Below, one piece after another: positions 8,121-17,232 of a DNA stretch of 64,000 nt; within the stretch, counting starts at the first letter, position 1, and the number at the start of each line of letters is the position of its first letter. Origin of the DNA: JALEVB01 sp022768265 (GTDB lineage Bacteria > Bacillota_I > Bacilli_A > Erysipelotrichales > Erysipelotrichaceae). The translations under genes and the position numbers were made by a program. Under the pieces are notes generated by a model. The model was given only the letters and a program-made list of their open reading frames with translations. It did no database searches and was not told the DNA's origin. The stretch lies in the NCBI GenBank assembly GCA_034168985.1, contig JAXFJE010000023.1:19182-83181 (forward strand), given 5' to 3'.

Positions 8121-8511
8121 AACCTTTTACCTGCAAACGATTCATCGCTCTTTTCAAGGCCACTTCTGCACGACGATAATCAACATTTGGATCTTGTGAA
8201 TTCAAATAGCTTAAAGCCCGTTCTCTAGCCGCTAAGGCCCTTTCAACATCTATTTCATTTTCATTTTCGATGCTATCGACCAAGATAACGGCTTCATTAT
8301 TTGCAAAATGCAACAAACCACCGCTTAACGCATAATTTTTTCGTCCATCCGCTTCTTCGGTAGTCATCTTGCCAATTGCCAAGGTCGTAACCAAAGGCAT
8401 ATGGTTGGGCAATATTCCCCGTTGACCATCCGTGGTCACGATATTTAAGATCTTCGTATCTAATTGAGCATATAGGCCATTAGGTGTCACGATCTTACAA
8501 TGGATCATCAT
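8107..8511 (-). CDS. atpC: F-type ATP synthase epsilon subunit
   Basis: 134 residues: an N-terminal beta-sandwich (with the conserved PNHMPLVT stretch near residue 36) and a C-terminal helical hairpin. It belongs to the central stalk and modulates ATPase activity. Its ATG overlaps the atpD stop by four bases. The order atpA-atpG-atpD-atpC is standard. Confidence 0.95.
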   Translation of the reverse strand: MMIHCKIVTPNGLYAQLDTKILNIVTTDGQRGILPNHMPLVTTLAIGKMTTEEADGRKNYALSGGLLHFANNEAVILVDSIENENEIDVERALAARERALSYLNSQDPNVDYRRAEVALKRAMNRLQVKGYELR

Positions 8512-9899
8512 GCTAGCTCCTTAGCCTTTTCTTGTGCTTCTTCAATGGTAGAAACAAACATGAATGCTTGTTCTGGTAAATGATCAAATTTACCATCTAA
8601 GATTGCCTTAAAGCTTCTGATCGTATCTTTGATCGGTACATATTTACCTTCGATACCACTAAATTGTTGGGCTACGCTAAATGGCTGTGATAAGAAGTTA
8701 CGGACCCGACGTGCGCGATTGACCGCGATCTTATCTTCTTCGCTTAATTCATCCATCCCCAAGATTGCAATGATATCTTGCAACTCTTTATATTTTTGTA
8801 AGATCTGGATAACGCCTTGCGCTACTTGGTAGTGTTCTTCTCCTACTACTAATGGATCTAAGACCCTTGAACTTGATTCTAGCGGATCGACAGCTGGGTA
8901 GATACCTAAAGAAGCAATGCTTCGATCTAGAACCGTCTTAGCATCCAAATGGGTAAAGGTCGTAGCTGGAGCGGGATCGGTCAAGTCATCAGCTGGCACA
9001 TAAATGGCCTGCACCGATGTGATCGAACCCCGATTGGTCGAGGTGATCCTTTCTTGCAATTGCCCCATTTCCGTAGCCAAGGTTGGCTGATAACCAACGG
9101 CACTTGGCATACGCCCTAATAGCGCACTAACTTCACTTCCTGCTTGGGTAAAACGGAAGATATTATCAATAAATAACAAGACATCTTGTCCTTGTTCATC
9201 CCTAAAATACTCTGCCATGGTCAAACCACTAAGGGCAACACGCATCCTAGCGCCTGGAGATTCATTCATCTGCCCATAAACCAACACGGTCTTATCAAGA
9301 ACGCCAGAATCTTTCATCTCATGGTACATATCATTACCTTCACGGGTTCTTTCACCTACTCCCGCTACTACGGAACGACCACCATGTTCCTTAGCGATGT
9401 TGTGGATCAATTCTTGCATCAAAACGGTCTTACCAACCCCAGCACCACCAAACAAACCAATTTTTCCACCTTTAGCGTATGGACATAACAAGTCAATGAC
9501 CTTGATCCCTGTTTCTAAGATTTCTGTACTAGTTCGTTGTTGTTCAAAGGTTGGCGCTTCCCGATGGATCGGCATCCTTTTAACATTTGCTAAAGCGGGC
9601 AAGCCATCGATTTCTCTTCCAAGGACGTTAAACATCCTACCTAAGACTTCATTACCCACAGGCACCTTGATTGCCGCCTTGGTATCGATAGCCACCATGT
9701 TACGAACCAAACCATCCGTTGAATCCATGGCAATACATCTAACTGTATCATCACCCAAATGTTGTTCCACTTCCACAACTAGCTTACCACCATCATTGGT
9801 AACGATTTCTACGGCATTACGCAAAGCTGGCAACTCGCCTTCAAAGCGGATATCAACAACCGGTCCGATGACCTGCGTCACTCTTCCTTCATTCATCAT
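8508..9899 (-). CDS. atpD: F-type ATP synthase beta subunit
   Basis: Catalytic subunit of F1. The P-loop GGAGVGKT is at about residues 151-158 and the catalytic-Glu segment GERTREGND follows. Length is normal at 463 residues. A TTG-ATG-ATG run gives three possible starts; the ATG at 9899 is six bases after GGAG and is preferred to TTG 9902. Confidence 0.97.
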   Translation of the reverse strand: MMNEGRVTQVIGPVVDIRFEGELPALRNAVEIVTNDGGKLVVEVEQHLGDDTVRCIAMDSTDGLVRNMVAIDTKAAIKVPVGNEVLGRMFNVLGREIDGLPALANVKRMPIHREAPTFEQQRTSTEILETGIKVIDLLCPYAKGGKIGLFGGAGVGKTVLMQELIHNIAKEHGGRSVVAGVGERTREGNDMYHEMKDSGVLDKTVLVYGQMNESPGARMRVALSGLTMAEYFRDEQGQDVLLFIDNIFRFTQAGSEVSALLGRMPSAVGYQPTLATEMGQLQERITSTNRGSITSVQAIYVPADDLTDPAPATTFTHLDAKTVLDRSIASLGIYPAVDPLESSSRVLDPLVVGEEHYQVAQGVIQILQKYKELQDIIAILGMDELSEEDKIAVNRARRVRNFLSQPFSVAQQFSGIEGKYVPIKDTIRSFKAILDGKFDHLPEQAFMFVSTIEEAQEKAKELA

Positions 9900-9915
9900 C
9901 AATCACTCCTTCTTT

Positions 9916-10752
9916 TTAAGCAGCATCTGCCCCACTTACGATTTCCGTAATCTCTTGGGTAATCGCGCTTTGTCGAGCTTGGTTATAAGCCAATACTAGC
10001 TTATCGTTAAGCTCTGTAGCATTATCCGTCGCATTTTCCATCGCCAAACGGCGTGAAGCCTGCTCACTGGTCTTACTTTCTAACAATAAGTTATATAACA
10101 AATTATTGATCATCATCGGGATCAATTCATTTAAAATTTCATCTGCACTAGGCTCAAATAAGGTTTCTTGCGCAACCTTCACAAAATCACCATCTGGCTG
10201 TAACGGTAAGATATCAACTTTTTCTACCGCAAAGCTCACGGTATTGATAAATTTGGTATAAAGCACCGTGATCTTACCAACTTCTTGATCAAGATATTTA
10301 TTAACTGCCATTTCCGCCAATCGCTTGATTGCCTGAAAGTTAACTTCATCGCTGCTGCACATCTCATTGATCACTGGATAATTTCGACTTTTTAACCATT
10401 GATATTGATGGGTACCGATCACAATGATCTGATCAGCCTGCTGCAAAGCTTCATGCTTCATCAAATTCATATTATAACCGCCGCATAATCCCATATCACT
10501 GGTAAAGACAAATAATAATTCTTTATCTGACATATTTTTTTTCGTGATAAAACGATTTTCGATATCCGGATTATTCGCAACGATATTGCCTAAGGTATTT
10601 TTAAGCATCATGGTATACTCCGCATTCTTGCTCATCAAATTACGATGTTTTTGTAACTTGACATTAGCGATCAGTTCCATGGCACTAGTTATCTTTTTCG
10701 TTGCATTGATCGAGCGGATACGGCTTTTGATTGCTTGCTTAGATTGTGCCAT
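9916..10752 (-). CDS. atpG: F-type ATP synthase gamma subunit
   Basis: Rotor shaft of F1, two long helices forming a coiled coil around a central domain. The start MAQSKQAIKSRIRSI is typical of the family, so ATG 10752 is preferred. An ATG at 10758 overlaps the atpA stop but sits only just after the GGTGA sequence. The C-terminal helix (ITQEITEIVSGADA) is intact. Confidence 0.95.
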   Translation of the reverse strand: MAQSKQAIKSRIRSINATKKITSAMELIANVKLQKHRNLMSKNAEYTMMLKNTLGNIVANNPDIENRFITKKNMSDKELLFVFTSDMGLCGGYNMNLMKHEALQQADQIIVIGTHQYQWLKSRNYPVINEMCSSDEVNFQAIKRLAEMAVNKYLDQEVGKITVLYTKFINTVSFAVEKVDILPLQPDGDFVKVAQETLFEPSADEILNELIPMMINNLLYNLLLESKTSEQASRRLAMENATDNATELNDKLVLAYNQARQSAITQEITEIVSGADAA

Positions 10753-10754
10753 GA

Positions 10755-12275
10755 TCATTCACCATGTAATAAGCAAAATTCTTCCGTAGCCTTCGCGATG
10801 GTCGCATTTAATTGTTGCGCAGTTTCTGGGGAAATGATCTTATCATTGCTGATCGTTTGATATAGTTGCGAAGCATTATTTTGTACATATTTTAATAAAT
10901 GCGCTTCAAAAGCTTTGACATCTTCCACCTTGATATCTTTTAGATGACCATTTTTAGCGGCAAACAAACTGATAGCTTGATCGCTCATGCTCATCGGGCT
11001 ATATTGTGGTTGTTTTAACAACTCTTGCAAACGTGCTCCCTTATCGATAGCAGCTTTAGTAGCACTATCTAAATCAGACCCAAATTGCGCAAAAGATAAT
11101 AGTTCATTATATTGCGCTAGATCAAGCTTCAATGAACCACTAACGCTTTTCATGGCCTTTGTTTGGGCGGCACTACCAACCCGCGATACGCTTAAGCCTG
11201 AATCAACTGCCGGTCTTACCCCAGCATTAAATAATTCTGTTTGTAAGAAGATCTGGCCATCAGTGATGGAAATTACATTCGTAGGAATGTAAGCACTGAT
11301 GTCGCCCGCCTGGGTCTCAACGATCGGTAAAGCTGTCAAGCTTCCCCCACCCAGTTCATCATTTAATTTTGCTGCTCTTTCTAACAAACGTGAGTGCAAA
11401 TAGAAGACATCACCAGGATAAGCTTCACGTCCTGGAGGCCTTCTTAACAACAAGCTCATGGTACGATAAGCAACCGCATGTTTACTTAGATCATCATAAA
11501 TGATCAAGACATCCTTGCCCTGTTCCATCCATTCTTCACCAATCGCACAACCAGCATATGGTGCTACATATTGTAATGGTGCACTTTCACTTGCACTAGC
11601 TACCACGATGGTCGTATAGCTCATCGCATCATGCAAACGCAGTTTTTCCACGATCTGCGCCACCGTGCTGGCTTTTTGACCGATCGCCACATAGATACAA
11701 TTAACATTTTGGCCCTTTTGGTTCAAGATAGTATCGATCGCAATCGCTGTTTTACCCGTTTGACGGTCCCCGATGATCAATTCACGTTGCCCTTTACCAA
11801 TTGGGATCATGGAATCAATGATCTTTAAGCCAGTCATCAATGGTTGACAAACGCTTTTTCTAGTCATGACCCCTGGAGCCACTCTTTCAATAGGTCGCGT
11901 CTTATCATACACAATGGCTCCTTGGCCATCGATTGGTTGACCTAAAGCATTAACGACCCTACCAAGCATGCCATCGCCAACTGGAACTTCAACGATCCTT
12001 TGGGTACGACGCACCTCATCATTTTCTTTGATCTTGGTATCATCACCAAGCAAAACAACGCCGACATGGTCTTCTTCCAAGTTTAAAGCCATGCCATATA
12101 CATCATTTGGAAATAATAACAATTCCCCAGACATACAATTATCTAGGCCTTGTACCAATGCGATACCATCACCAACACTGATGACATAACCCACATCGGC
12201 CATTTCCATCTTTAATTCATAATTTTTGATCTGCTCCTTGATCAGAGCACTTATTTCCGTAGGTTTTACATCCAT
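10755..12275 (-). CDS. atpA: F-type ATP synthase alpha subunit
   Basis: Non-catalytic nucleotide-binding F1 subunit of 506 residues, with P-loop GDRQTGKT near residues 169-176 and the conserved VGSAAQ region later. It has the normal length and no gaps. It lies four bases after atpH and overlaps atpG. Confidence 0.97.
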   Translation of the reverse strand: MDVKPTEISALIKEQIKNYELKMEMADVGYVISVGDGIALVQGLDNCMSGELLLFPNDVYGMALNLEEDHVGVVLLGDDTKIKENDEVRRTQRIVEVPVGDGMLGRVVNALGQPIDGQGAIVYDKTRPIERVAPGVMTRKSVCQPLMTGLKIIDSMIPIGKGQRELIIGDRQTGKTAIAIDTILNQKGQNVNCIYVAIGQKASTVAQIVEKLRLHDAMSYTTIVVASASESAPLQYVAPYAGCAIGEEWMEQGKDVLIIYDDLSKHAVAYRTMSLLLRRPPGREAYPGDVFYLHSRLLERAAKLNDELGGGSLTALPIVETQAGDISAYIPTNVISITDGQIFLQTELFNAGVRPAVDSGLSVSRVGSAAQTKAMKSVSGSLKLDLAQYNELLSFAQFGSDLDSATKAAIDKGARLQELLKQPQYSPMSMSDQAISLFAAKNGHLKDIKVEDVKAFEAHLLKYVQNNASQLYQTISNDKIISPETAQQLNATIAKATEEFCLLHGE

Positions 12276-12279
12276 AACA

Positions 12280-12822
12280 TCACCTTACATCTTTCAATAG
12301 CGTTTCTTTCAATGTTTCGATCTTATAACGCATCGAATCATCAAAGATCATATCATCTACCACGACCTTGATCCCTTTGATCAGCGTTTTATTAACTTGA
12401 CCTTCTAAAGCTACCTTTGCGCCTACTTTCTTGCTGATGGTCTGCTCGATCAAGCTAATTTGCTCATCATCCAATTCATATGGCGCATAGATGATCCCTT
12501 CTTTGATCCCATCATGTTCATTACATAAGGTATTAAAATTCTTGGCAATTTCCACCACCGCCTTAAAACGATGCTTATCGATCAATAAACATAGAAAATT
12601 GATTACTTCTTTATCAACCTTTTGAGCAAAAGCTTTACTGATAACCGCTTTTTTCTCATCTTTGCTGATTTGATAGTTCATGAAAAAATTCTTTAAAGTT
12701 TCATCCTTAGTGAATACTTGTCTTACCAAACGCATTTGTTGTTGCCAAATGCTGATTTTTTGTCTTTCTAAAGCTAGATCAAACAAGCCTTGCGCATATC
12801 TTGTAGCACTGCTGTCTTTCAT
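12280..12822 (-). CDS. atpH: F-type ATP synthase delta subunit
   Basis: 180 residues. It joins the peripheral stalk to F1. The N-terminal six-helix region starts SSATRYAQGLFDLA, typical of delta/OSCP proteins. It starts at the base after the atpF stop, with AAGG inside the end of atpF as ribosome site. Confidence 0.93.
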   Translation of the reverse strand: MKDSSATRYAQGLFDLALERQKISIWQQQMRLVRQVFTKDETLKNFFMNYQISKDEKKAVISKAFAQKVDKEVINFLCLLIDKHRFKAVVEIAKNFNTLCNEHDGIKEGIIYAPYELDDEQISLIEQTISKKVGAKVALEGQVNKTLIKGIKVVVDDMIFDDSMRYKIETLKETLLKDVR

Positions 12823-13326
12823 CTAGACCTTATCGATAAAATCTTGAATATCTTGACGATCGCTCGCTTCAAGATTTTTTTCTCCGATCAGTTTTTCACA
12901 TGCAGCTAAAGCAACTTCAACCATTTCTTGCTTAACTTCTTGCTGCATCTTCTTTTTCTGATATGCTATTTCTTTTTGCGCTTCTTCTAACTTTTGATTA
13001 GCTTCGATATTAGCTTGCTTAACGATGCCATCTTTGATCTGGATGCCTTCATTTTTAGCATTTTCTAACATATCTCGAGCCGTTTGGGAAGCTTGTTTGA
13101 CTTTGGCTTGAGCTTCTTGTTTCAATTGATCAGCTTCCGTTTTTAATTGGTTAGCTTCTTCGATCTTGGCTTGTGAATATTGGGCTCTTTTACGAATGAA
13201 TTCACGCGCTGGATCCCAAAGATATTTATAGACAAAAAACAATAATACGCCGGTAGCAAGCCACTGGATGATCATTGTATTAAGGTTGGGGAACAATTGT
13301 CCGGCAACATCAAAACTTAATTCCAT
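12823..13326 (-). CDS. atpF: F-type ATP synthase b subunit
   Basis: 167 residues: one N-terminal membrane helix (about residues 15-35) followed by a long charged, Ala/Gln/Lys/Glu-rich helix that forms the peripheral stalk coiled coil. Position between atpE and atpH confirms the call. Confidence 0.95.
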   Translation of the reverse strand: MELSFDVAGQLFPNLNTMIIQWLATGVLLFFVYKYLWDPAREFIRKRAQYSQAKIEEANQLKTEADQLKQEAQAKVKQASQTARDMLENAKNEGIQIKDGIVKQANIEANQKLEEAQKEIAYQKKKMQQEVKQEMVEVALAACEKLIGEKNLEASDRQDIQDFIDKV

Positions 13327-13354
13327 CTTTGCTTACCTATCCTTATGCTAGATC

Positions 13355-13588
13355 CTATTTAAATACGAAGATCAATAGGAAAGCGATCAACATCCCATAG
13401 ATCGCACAAGTTTCCGCAACCGCACAGCCTAAGATCAACATCGTACGGATCTTACCTTCTGCTTCTGGATTTTTACCTACCGCTTCTACCGCTTTGCTAG
13501 CAGCCATACCTTGCCCAAGACCTGTCATCAAACCAGTCATTACGGCAAGCCCTGCACCGATTGCTACTAAACCTCTTCCGATATCCAT
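13355..13588 (-). CDS. atpE: F-type ATP synthase c subunit with Na+-site residues
   Basis: 77 residues, two membrane helices; it forms the rotor ring. The ion-binding Glu is E59. Around it lie Q26 in GLGQG, V57, T60 and Y64. These match the Na+-binding set of the Ilyobacter tartaricus c ring (Q32, V63, E65, S66, Y70) with identical spacing, Thr replacing Ser. Proton-type c subunits lack the Gln/Ser pair. The ring therefore probably binds Na+. Identity is firm; ion use is inferred. Confidence 0.96.
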   Translation of the reverse strand: MDIGRGLVAIGAGLAVMTGLMTGLGQGMAASKAVEAVGKNPEAEGKIRTMLILGCAVAETCAIYGMLIAFLLIFVFK

Positions 13589-13614
13589 AATAATAATTTC
13601 CTCCTTTAATATCG

Positions 13615-14310
13615 TTATTTATTTTCTTCCACTGGAAGTTCGTTACCTATGTACACTTGTGTCAAGGTAATGAAGATAAACATTTGAATACAACCTGAGA
13701 ATACATCAAAATATGCATGTAAGATCGGTGCTAAGATCGGACCGACAAAGTTAAAGGCGCCAATAAATGGTACCAAGGAACTAAGCCATGCACAAAAGGC
13801 ATATACCAAGGTCATGATGATGGTGCCGCTTAAGATATTCCCAAATAAACGTAAAGACATGGAAATCAACGGAGCGATCTTTCCAAATAAATTAGGAATA
13901 ACAAACGGGAAGAATGGTTCAAACAGCCCTTTGAAATAGCCTTTGAGACCATTGGTCTTAAGCGCTTCTTTTTCACGTAGGATGACCGAAATGATCGCCA
14001 ACGCCAAGGTCACGCTATAATTACCAGTTGGTTGGATCAGCCCAAATAAACCAATAAGGTTACATACCAACAAATACATGGCCAAACAGCCGATATATGG
14101 TGCCAATTTATCAACCTTGCTTTGGTTGGTATTCGAAGCCACCATGTTATCCACGCTCTCGACGATCATGATCGCAAAATGGCCTAAGCCTTTAGGCTGT
14201 TCTAAGTAATCCATTTTTTTGATGGCCTGGCCACACATCACGCAAAAGATGCAAAGCGCCAAGGTTATCACGATGATATAAAACACCTCTGGTTGGATAA
14301 CTATCGTCAT
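13615..14310 (-). CDS. atpB: F-type ATP synthase a subunit
   Basis: 231 residues with five or six membrane helices. It forms the ion half-channels next to the c ring. The essential Arg lies in SLRLFGN of the penultimate helix region. Position before atpE is standard. Confidence 0.95.
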   Translation of the reverse strand: MTIVIQPEVFYIIVITLALCIFCVMCGQAIKKMDYLEQPKGLGHFAIMIVESVDNMVASNTNQSKVDKLAPYIGCLAMYLLVCNLIGLFGLIQPTGNYSVTLALAIISVILREKEALKTNGLKGYFKGLFEPFFPFVIPNLFGKIAPLISMSLRLFGNILSGTIIMTLVYAFCAWLSSLVPFIGAFNFVGPILAPILHAYFDVFSGCIQMFIFITLTQVYIGNELPVEENK

Positions 14311-14332
14311 ATCTTGCTAACCACACCCCTTT

Positions 14333-14680
14333 CTATCTTTTTCTAACAAGCAATGCTTGTAAATAAATATATAAATTATGCATGATCAAGCCTGCAGCAC
14401 AAGCAATGACATTAAACAAGCTTGGCCAAAGGCAGCTAATCAATAAAGCAAGGGCAAAGATACCCATATTGGCGAAAAAATATAAAGCAAACCAAACCGG
14501 TGAAAAGCTCTGTTTCTGCAAGAGATATCGCAAACTTATCGCCATGATCCCATAATGGAACAAACCAACCACCAGTCCTAGCAAAAAGCCATTGCCCCAG
14601 CGATAATCTAGCACATAAGCTAGCAAAGACAATGCCAAGCCTATGATCAAACAGTATAAATAATCTTTTTTATGCGCCAT
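14333..14680 (-). CDS. atpI: ATP synthase subunit I-like protein
   Basis: 115 residues with four membrane helices, placed just before atpB as AtpI usually is. AtpI proteins help c-ring assembly or, with AtpZ, import divalent cation. It overlaps the preceding atpZ gene by 11 bases. The sequence is weakly conserved, so the call rests on topology and position. Confidence 0.75.
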   Translation of the reverse strand: MAHKKDYLYCLIIGLALSLLAYVLDYRWGNGFLLGLVVGLFHYGIMAISLRYLLQKQSFSPVWFALYFFANMGIFALALLISCLWPSLFNVIACAAGLIMHNLYIYLQALLVRKR

Positions 14681-14858
14681 ACTTACCTAATTTCCATAAA
14701 TACATCAAGCTAAGGATCGCCCCTATCAACAAACCAACCAATTTGCCCATGATCGCGAATTTCAACCATGTGTCAAATAGGTATCCGATATATAAACCAA
14801 ATAAGATACAAAGGGCGATAACGATGCCCATTTGTAAAAACTTAGCGATGTCTTTCAT
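14670..14858 (-). CDS. atpZ: AtpZ/AtpI-family small membrane protein
   Basis: 62 residues, two membrane helices with Gly-rich faces (FGLYIGYLFD and GLLIGAILS). This is the AtpZ pattern, proposed in the literature to form a Mg2+/Ca2+ carrier with AtpI. It starts on the last base of the upp stop codon (TAATG) and overlaps atpI, so the three are coupled. Confidence 0.75.
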   Translation of the reverse strand: MKDIAKFLQMGIVIALCILFGLYIGYLFDTWLKFAIMGKLVGLLIGAILSLMYLWKLGKYGA

Positions 14859-15484
14859 TATTTAGTGCCGAAGATCCGATCGCCCGCATCTCCCAAACCT
14901 GGTACGATATAGCCTTTTTCATTTAGATGATCATCCAAAGCTGCTAGATAGATATCGACATCCGGATGCGCTTGTTGGACCATTTCTACCCCTTCAGGAG
15001 CACCAACCAAGCAAACCAAACGAATGTCCTTCGCCCCACGTTTTTTGATATTAGTGATCGCTGCTGCTGCACTGCCACCAGTAGCTAGCATTGGATCTAA
15101 CACCATGACGGTTGCCGCGCTCATATCCGGAAATTTCGCGAAATATTCATGAGGCTGCAATGTTTCCTCATCACGATACATCCCAATAAATCCTACCTTG
15201 CAAGCTGGGACCAAGGCCGTGATGCCATTGACCAAACCTAAGCCCGCTCTTAAGATGGGAACTAGGACGATATCCTTCGCTAACTTTTGGGTATGACAAG
15301 TAGTAATTGGCGTTTCCACCTCAATTTCAACGGTAGGTAGATCACGACAAATTTCATAGGCCATCAAGCCAGCAATTTCATCTAGATTCTCACGAAAATC
15401 CTTCGTTTTGGTGTTTTTATCCCGCATGATCGCTAATTTATGGGTGATCAAGGGATGATTTATCACATGTAACATATTATTCAC
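14858..15484 (-). CDS. upp: Uracil phosphoribosyltransferase
   Basis: Makes UMP and PPi from uracil and PRPP. The PRPP-binding DPMLATGGS motif is present in the second half, and the 208-residue length is standard. GAGGTG lies seven bases before the ATG. It precedes atpZ with a one-base overlap, as upp precedes the atp operon in many Firmicutes. Confidence 0.96.
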   Translation of the reverse strand: MNNMLHVINHPLITHKLAIMRDKNTKTKDFRENLDEIAGLMAYEICRDLPTVEIEVETPITTCHTQKLAKDIVLVPILRAGLGLVNGITALVPACKVGFIGMYRDEETLQPHEYFAKFPDMSAATVMVLDPMLATGGSAAAAITNIKKRGAKDIRLVCLVGAPEGVEMVQQAHPDVDIYLAALDDHLNEKGYIVPGLGDAGDRIFGTK

Positions 15485-15494
15485 CTCTTGTTAA

Positions 15495-15523
15495 ATTATA
15501 TACCTTTTTAACAATTTTGACAC
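15495..15523 (-). promoter_or_regulatory. Promoter of the upp-atp operon
   Basis: On the minus strand GTGTCA (15523-15518), 17 bases and a perfect TATAAT (15500-15495). It lies between the pyrophosphatase stop and upp, with no terminator, so upstream transcription may also read in. Confidence 0.55.
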
Positions 15524-15526
15524 TAA

Positions 15527-17143
15527 TTACTCTTTAAGCAATGATACGACGATCGGTAATACCTGTTGCTTACGGCTGATGATAGCTTTCACAAAGCCTA
15601 GCTCATCCATATCTTCAAATCCTTCTAAGATCATTTGGGCATATTTACCTACGCTTAACAAATAGGAACCTTTGCCTAGCGGATCAGTAAACATATATAA
15701 GATCAGATCATATTCCTGATGGGATGCTACCTCTTCTAGATACTTCGCAAAACCATCTTTGATCTTTTGATAATCTTCATAAAAACGACAGCTGCATTGC
15801 CCGATGGCAAACTTCTTGCCATCTTGTCTAAATTCTTTAAAATCGCTATATAGTAAATCTAGATAACTTTTCTTCAAGATCGAATCATTTGCTTCGATCA
15901 TTTTTTGTGCTAGATCTTCCAACGTGATCTTTACTTTTTCACTTAGCATCTTGGCCATCTTATGATCAAGCGGTTTGGTCGTTGGGGATTTTAGACATAA
16001 GGTATCGCTAATGATCGCCCCAAGTAAGATCGAGGCCATATCATCAGGAATATCCACCCCTTCATCTAGATACATCTTGGTCACGATGGTTGCACAACTA
16101 CCAACTTGCAAGCTAGTGACATTGATCGGACTTTCGGTCTTGATCCCCCCTAAGCGATGATGATCGACGATCTCTAAGATCTCACCATAATTTAGATCTT
16201 TGATCGATTGGGAATATTCATTATGATCAACTAAGATGAACTGCTTCTTGGCATAATTAAACAAGTGATAACGGCTGATCGAGCCAATGACATGTTCATC
16301 TTCATCTAATAAGGGATACATCCTAAAACGGGTCTTGGCCATCTTAGCCACGACATCTTCGACATATTCATTGTTTTTAAAGCTGATGACCTCGTTGGTC
16401 ATGATTTCCTTGATGCTAGTTGATTGAAAGATCATCTGGCTGACCTTCATCGCACTATATGGCGTATACATCACGCTGACCCCATGCTTAATCGCTATAT
16501 CCAAGGTCACCCCATCGATCCAATCCTCGCCAGCAATGATCATCAAGCTAGCCCCATTGGCAATGATGCTACGTTGTACATCGGGGTTATTACCAACGAT
16601 AACGATGCTATCTTGCCCAATGGCCATGCTGTTGGTAAGCGATGGCAACAGTTGGATGATCCCACTGGTCTTAAAGGATACATGTTCATAATAGATCTTA
16701 CCTTTTAAAGTTTTGACGATATTGCCAAATTTAACCTTGCTCATCAAGCTGCTCAAGACCTTTTCATCAAAGGTCCATAAGCTAGTAAGATCGCTCATGC
16801 TGACCACACCTAGCAAATGCTTATCATCATCCACGACGATGACCCCTTTGTTTTTCATCGACAACGATTTATCCAAAGCTTCTTTCATCGTGATATCCGC
16901 CGATACCAAGATGGCTTGATCATAATCGATATCTTTTAACATGCAGCGTGCACTATAAAGCATCTTAGGGATCTTCACCTTAAAGCGTGACAATAGATAT
17001 CTAGTTTCATCATTGATATCTGATAAAACGGCAGGGTAACAATTATAACCTAAATTTCGTTTTAGATTAGCCAAGGCAATCGCACTGACAACGCTATCAC
17101 AGTCCGGATTTTTATGGCCAATCACATAAATTTCTCTTTCCAT
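15527..17143 (-). CDS. Mn-dependent inorganic pyrophosphatase with CBS and DRTGG domains
   Basis: 538 residues. DHH-family catalytic parts are at both sides: GHKNPDCDS near residues 9-17 and VDHHRLGG after the insert, then a DHHA2 domain at the C terminus. Two CBS halves and a DRTGG-like domain are inserted between (about residues 70-300). This is the CBS-PPase architecture in which adenine nucleotides regulate pyrophosphate hydrolysis. It precedes upp, whose reaction releases PPi. Confidence 0.92.
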   Translation of the reverse strand: MEREIYVIGHKNPDCDSVVSAIALANLKRNLGYNCYPAVLSDINDETRYLLSRFKVKIPKMLYSARCMLKDIDYDQAILVSADITMKEALDKSLSMKNKGVIVVDDDKHLLGVVSMSDLTSLWTFDEKVLSSLMSKVKFGNIVKTLKGKIYYEHVSFKTSGIIQLLPSLTNSMAIGQDSIVIVGNNPDVQRSIIANGASLMIIAGEDWIDGVTLDIAIKHGVSVMYTPYSAMKVSQMIFQSTSIKEIMTNEVISFKNNEYVEDVVAKMAKTRFRMYPLLDEDEHVIGSISRYHLFNYAKKQFILVDHNEYSQSIKDLNYGEILEIVDHHRLGGIKTESPINVTSLQVGSCATIVTKMYLDEGVDIPDDMASILLGAIISDTLCLKSPTTKPLDHKMAKMLSEKVKITLEDLAQKMIEANDSILKKSYLDLLYSDFKEFRQDGKKFAIGQCSCRFYEDYQKIKDGFAKYLEEVASHQEYDLILYMFTDPLGKGSYLLSVGKYAQMILEGFEDMDELGFVKAIISRKQQVLPIVVSLLKE

Positions 17144-17169
17144 TTATCGAAAAGCTCCTTCATATAAAT

Positions 17170-17198
17170 ATGATATCTAACTATATGAAAGTTTTCAA
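17170..17198 (-). promoter_or_regulatory. Promoter of the pyrophosphatase gene
   Basis: On the minus strand TTGAAA (17198-17193), 17 bases and TATCAT (17175-17170). AAGGAG follows about 11 bases before the ATG. Confidence 0.6.
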
Positions 17199-17232
17199 TG
17201 CTTATCGTATAAAGTATGGATCGATTGCTGGC

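Noticed and set aside
8629..9999. Plus-strand frames opposite atpD and atpG
   Set aside because: Shadows of conserved minus-strand genes, with no start signals or family features.
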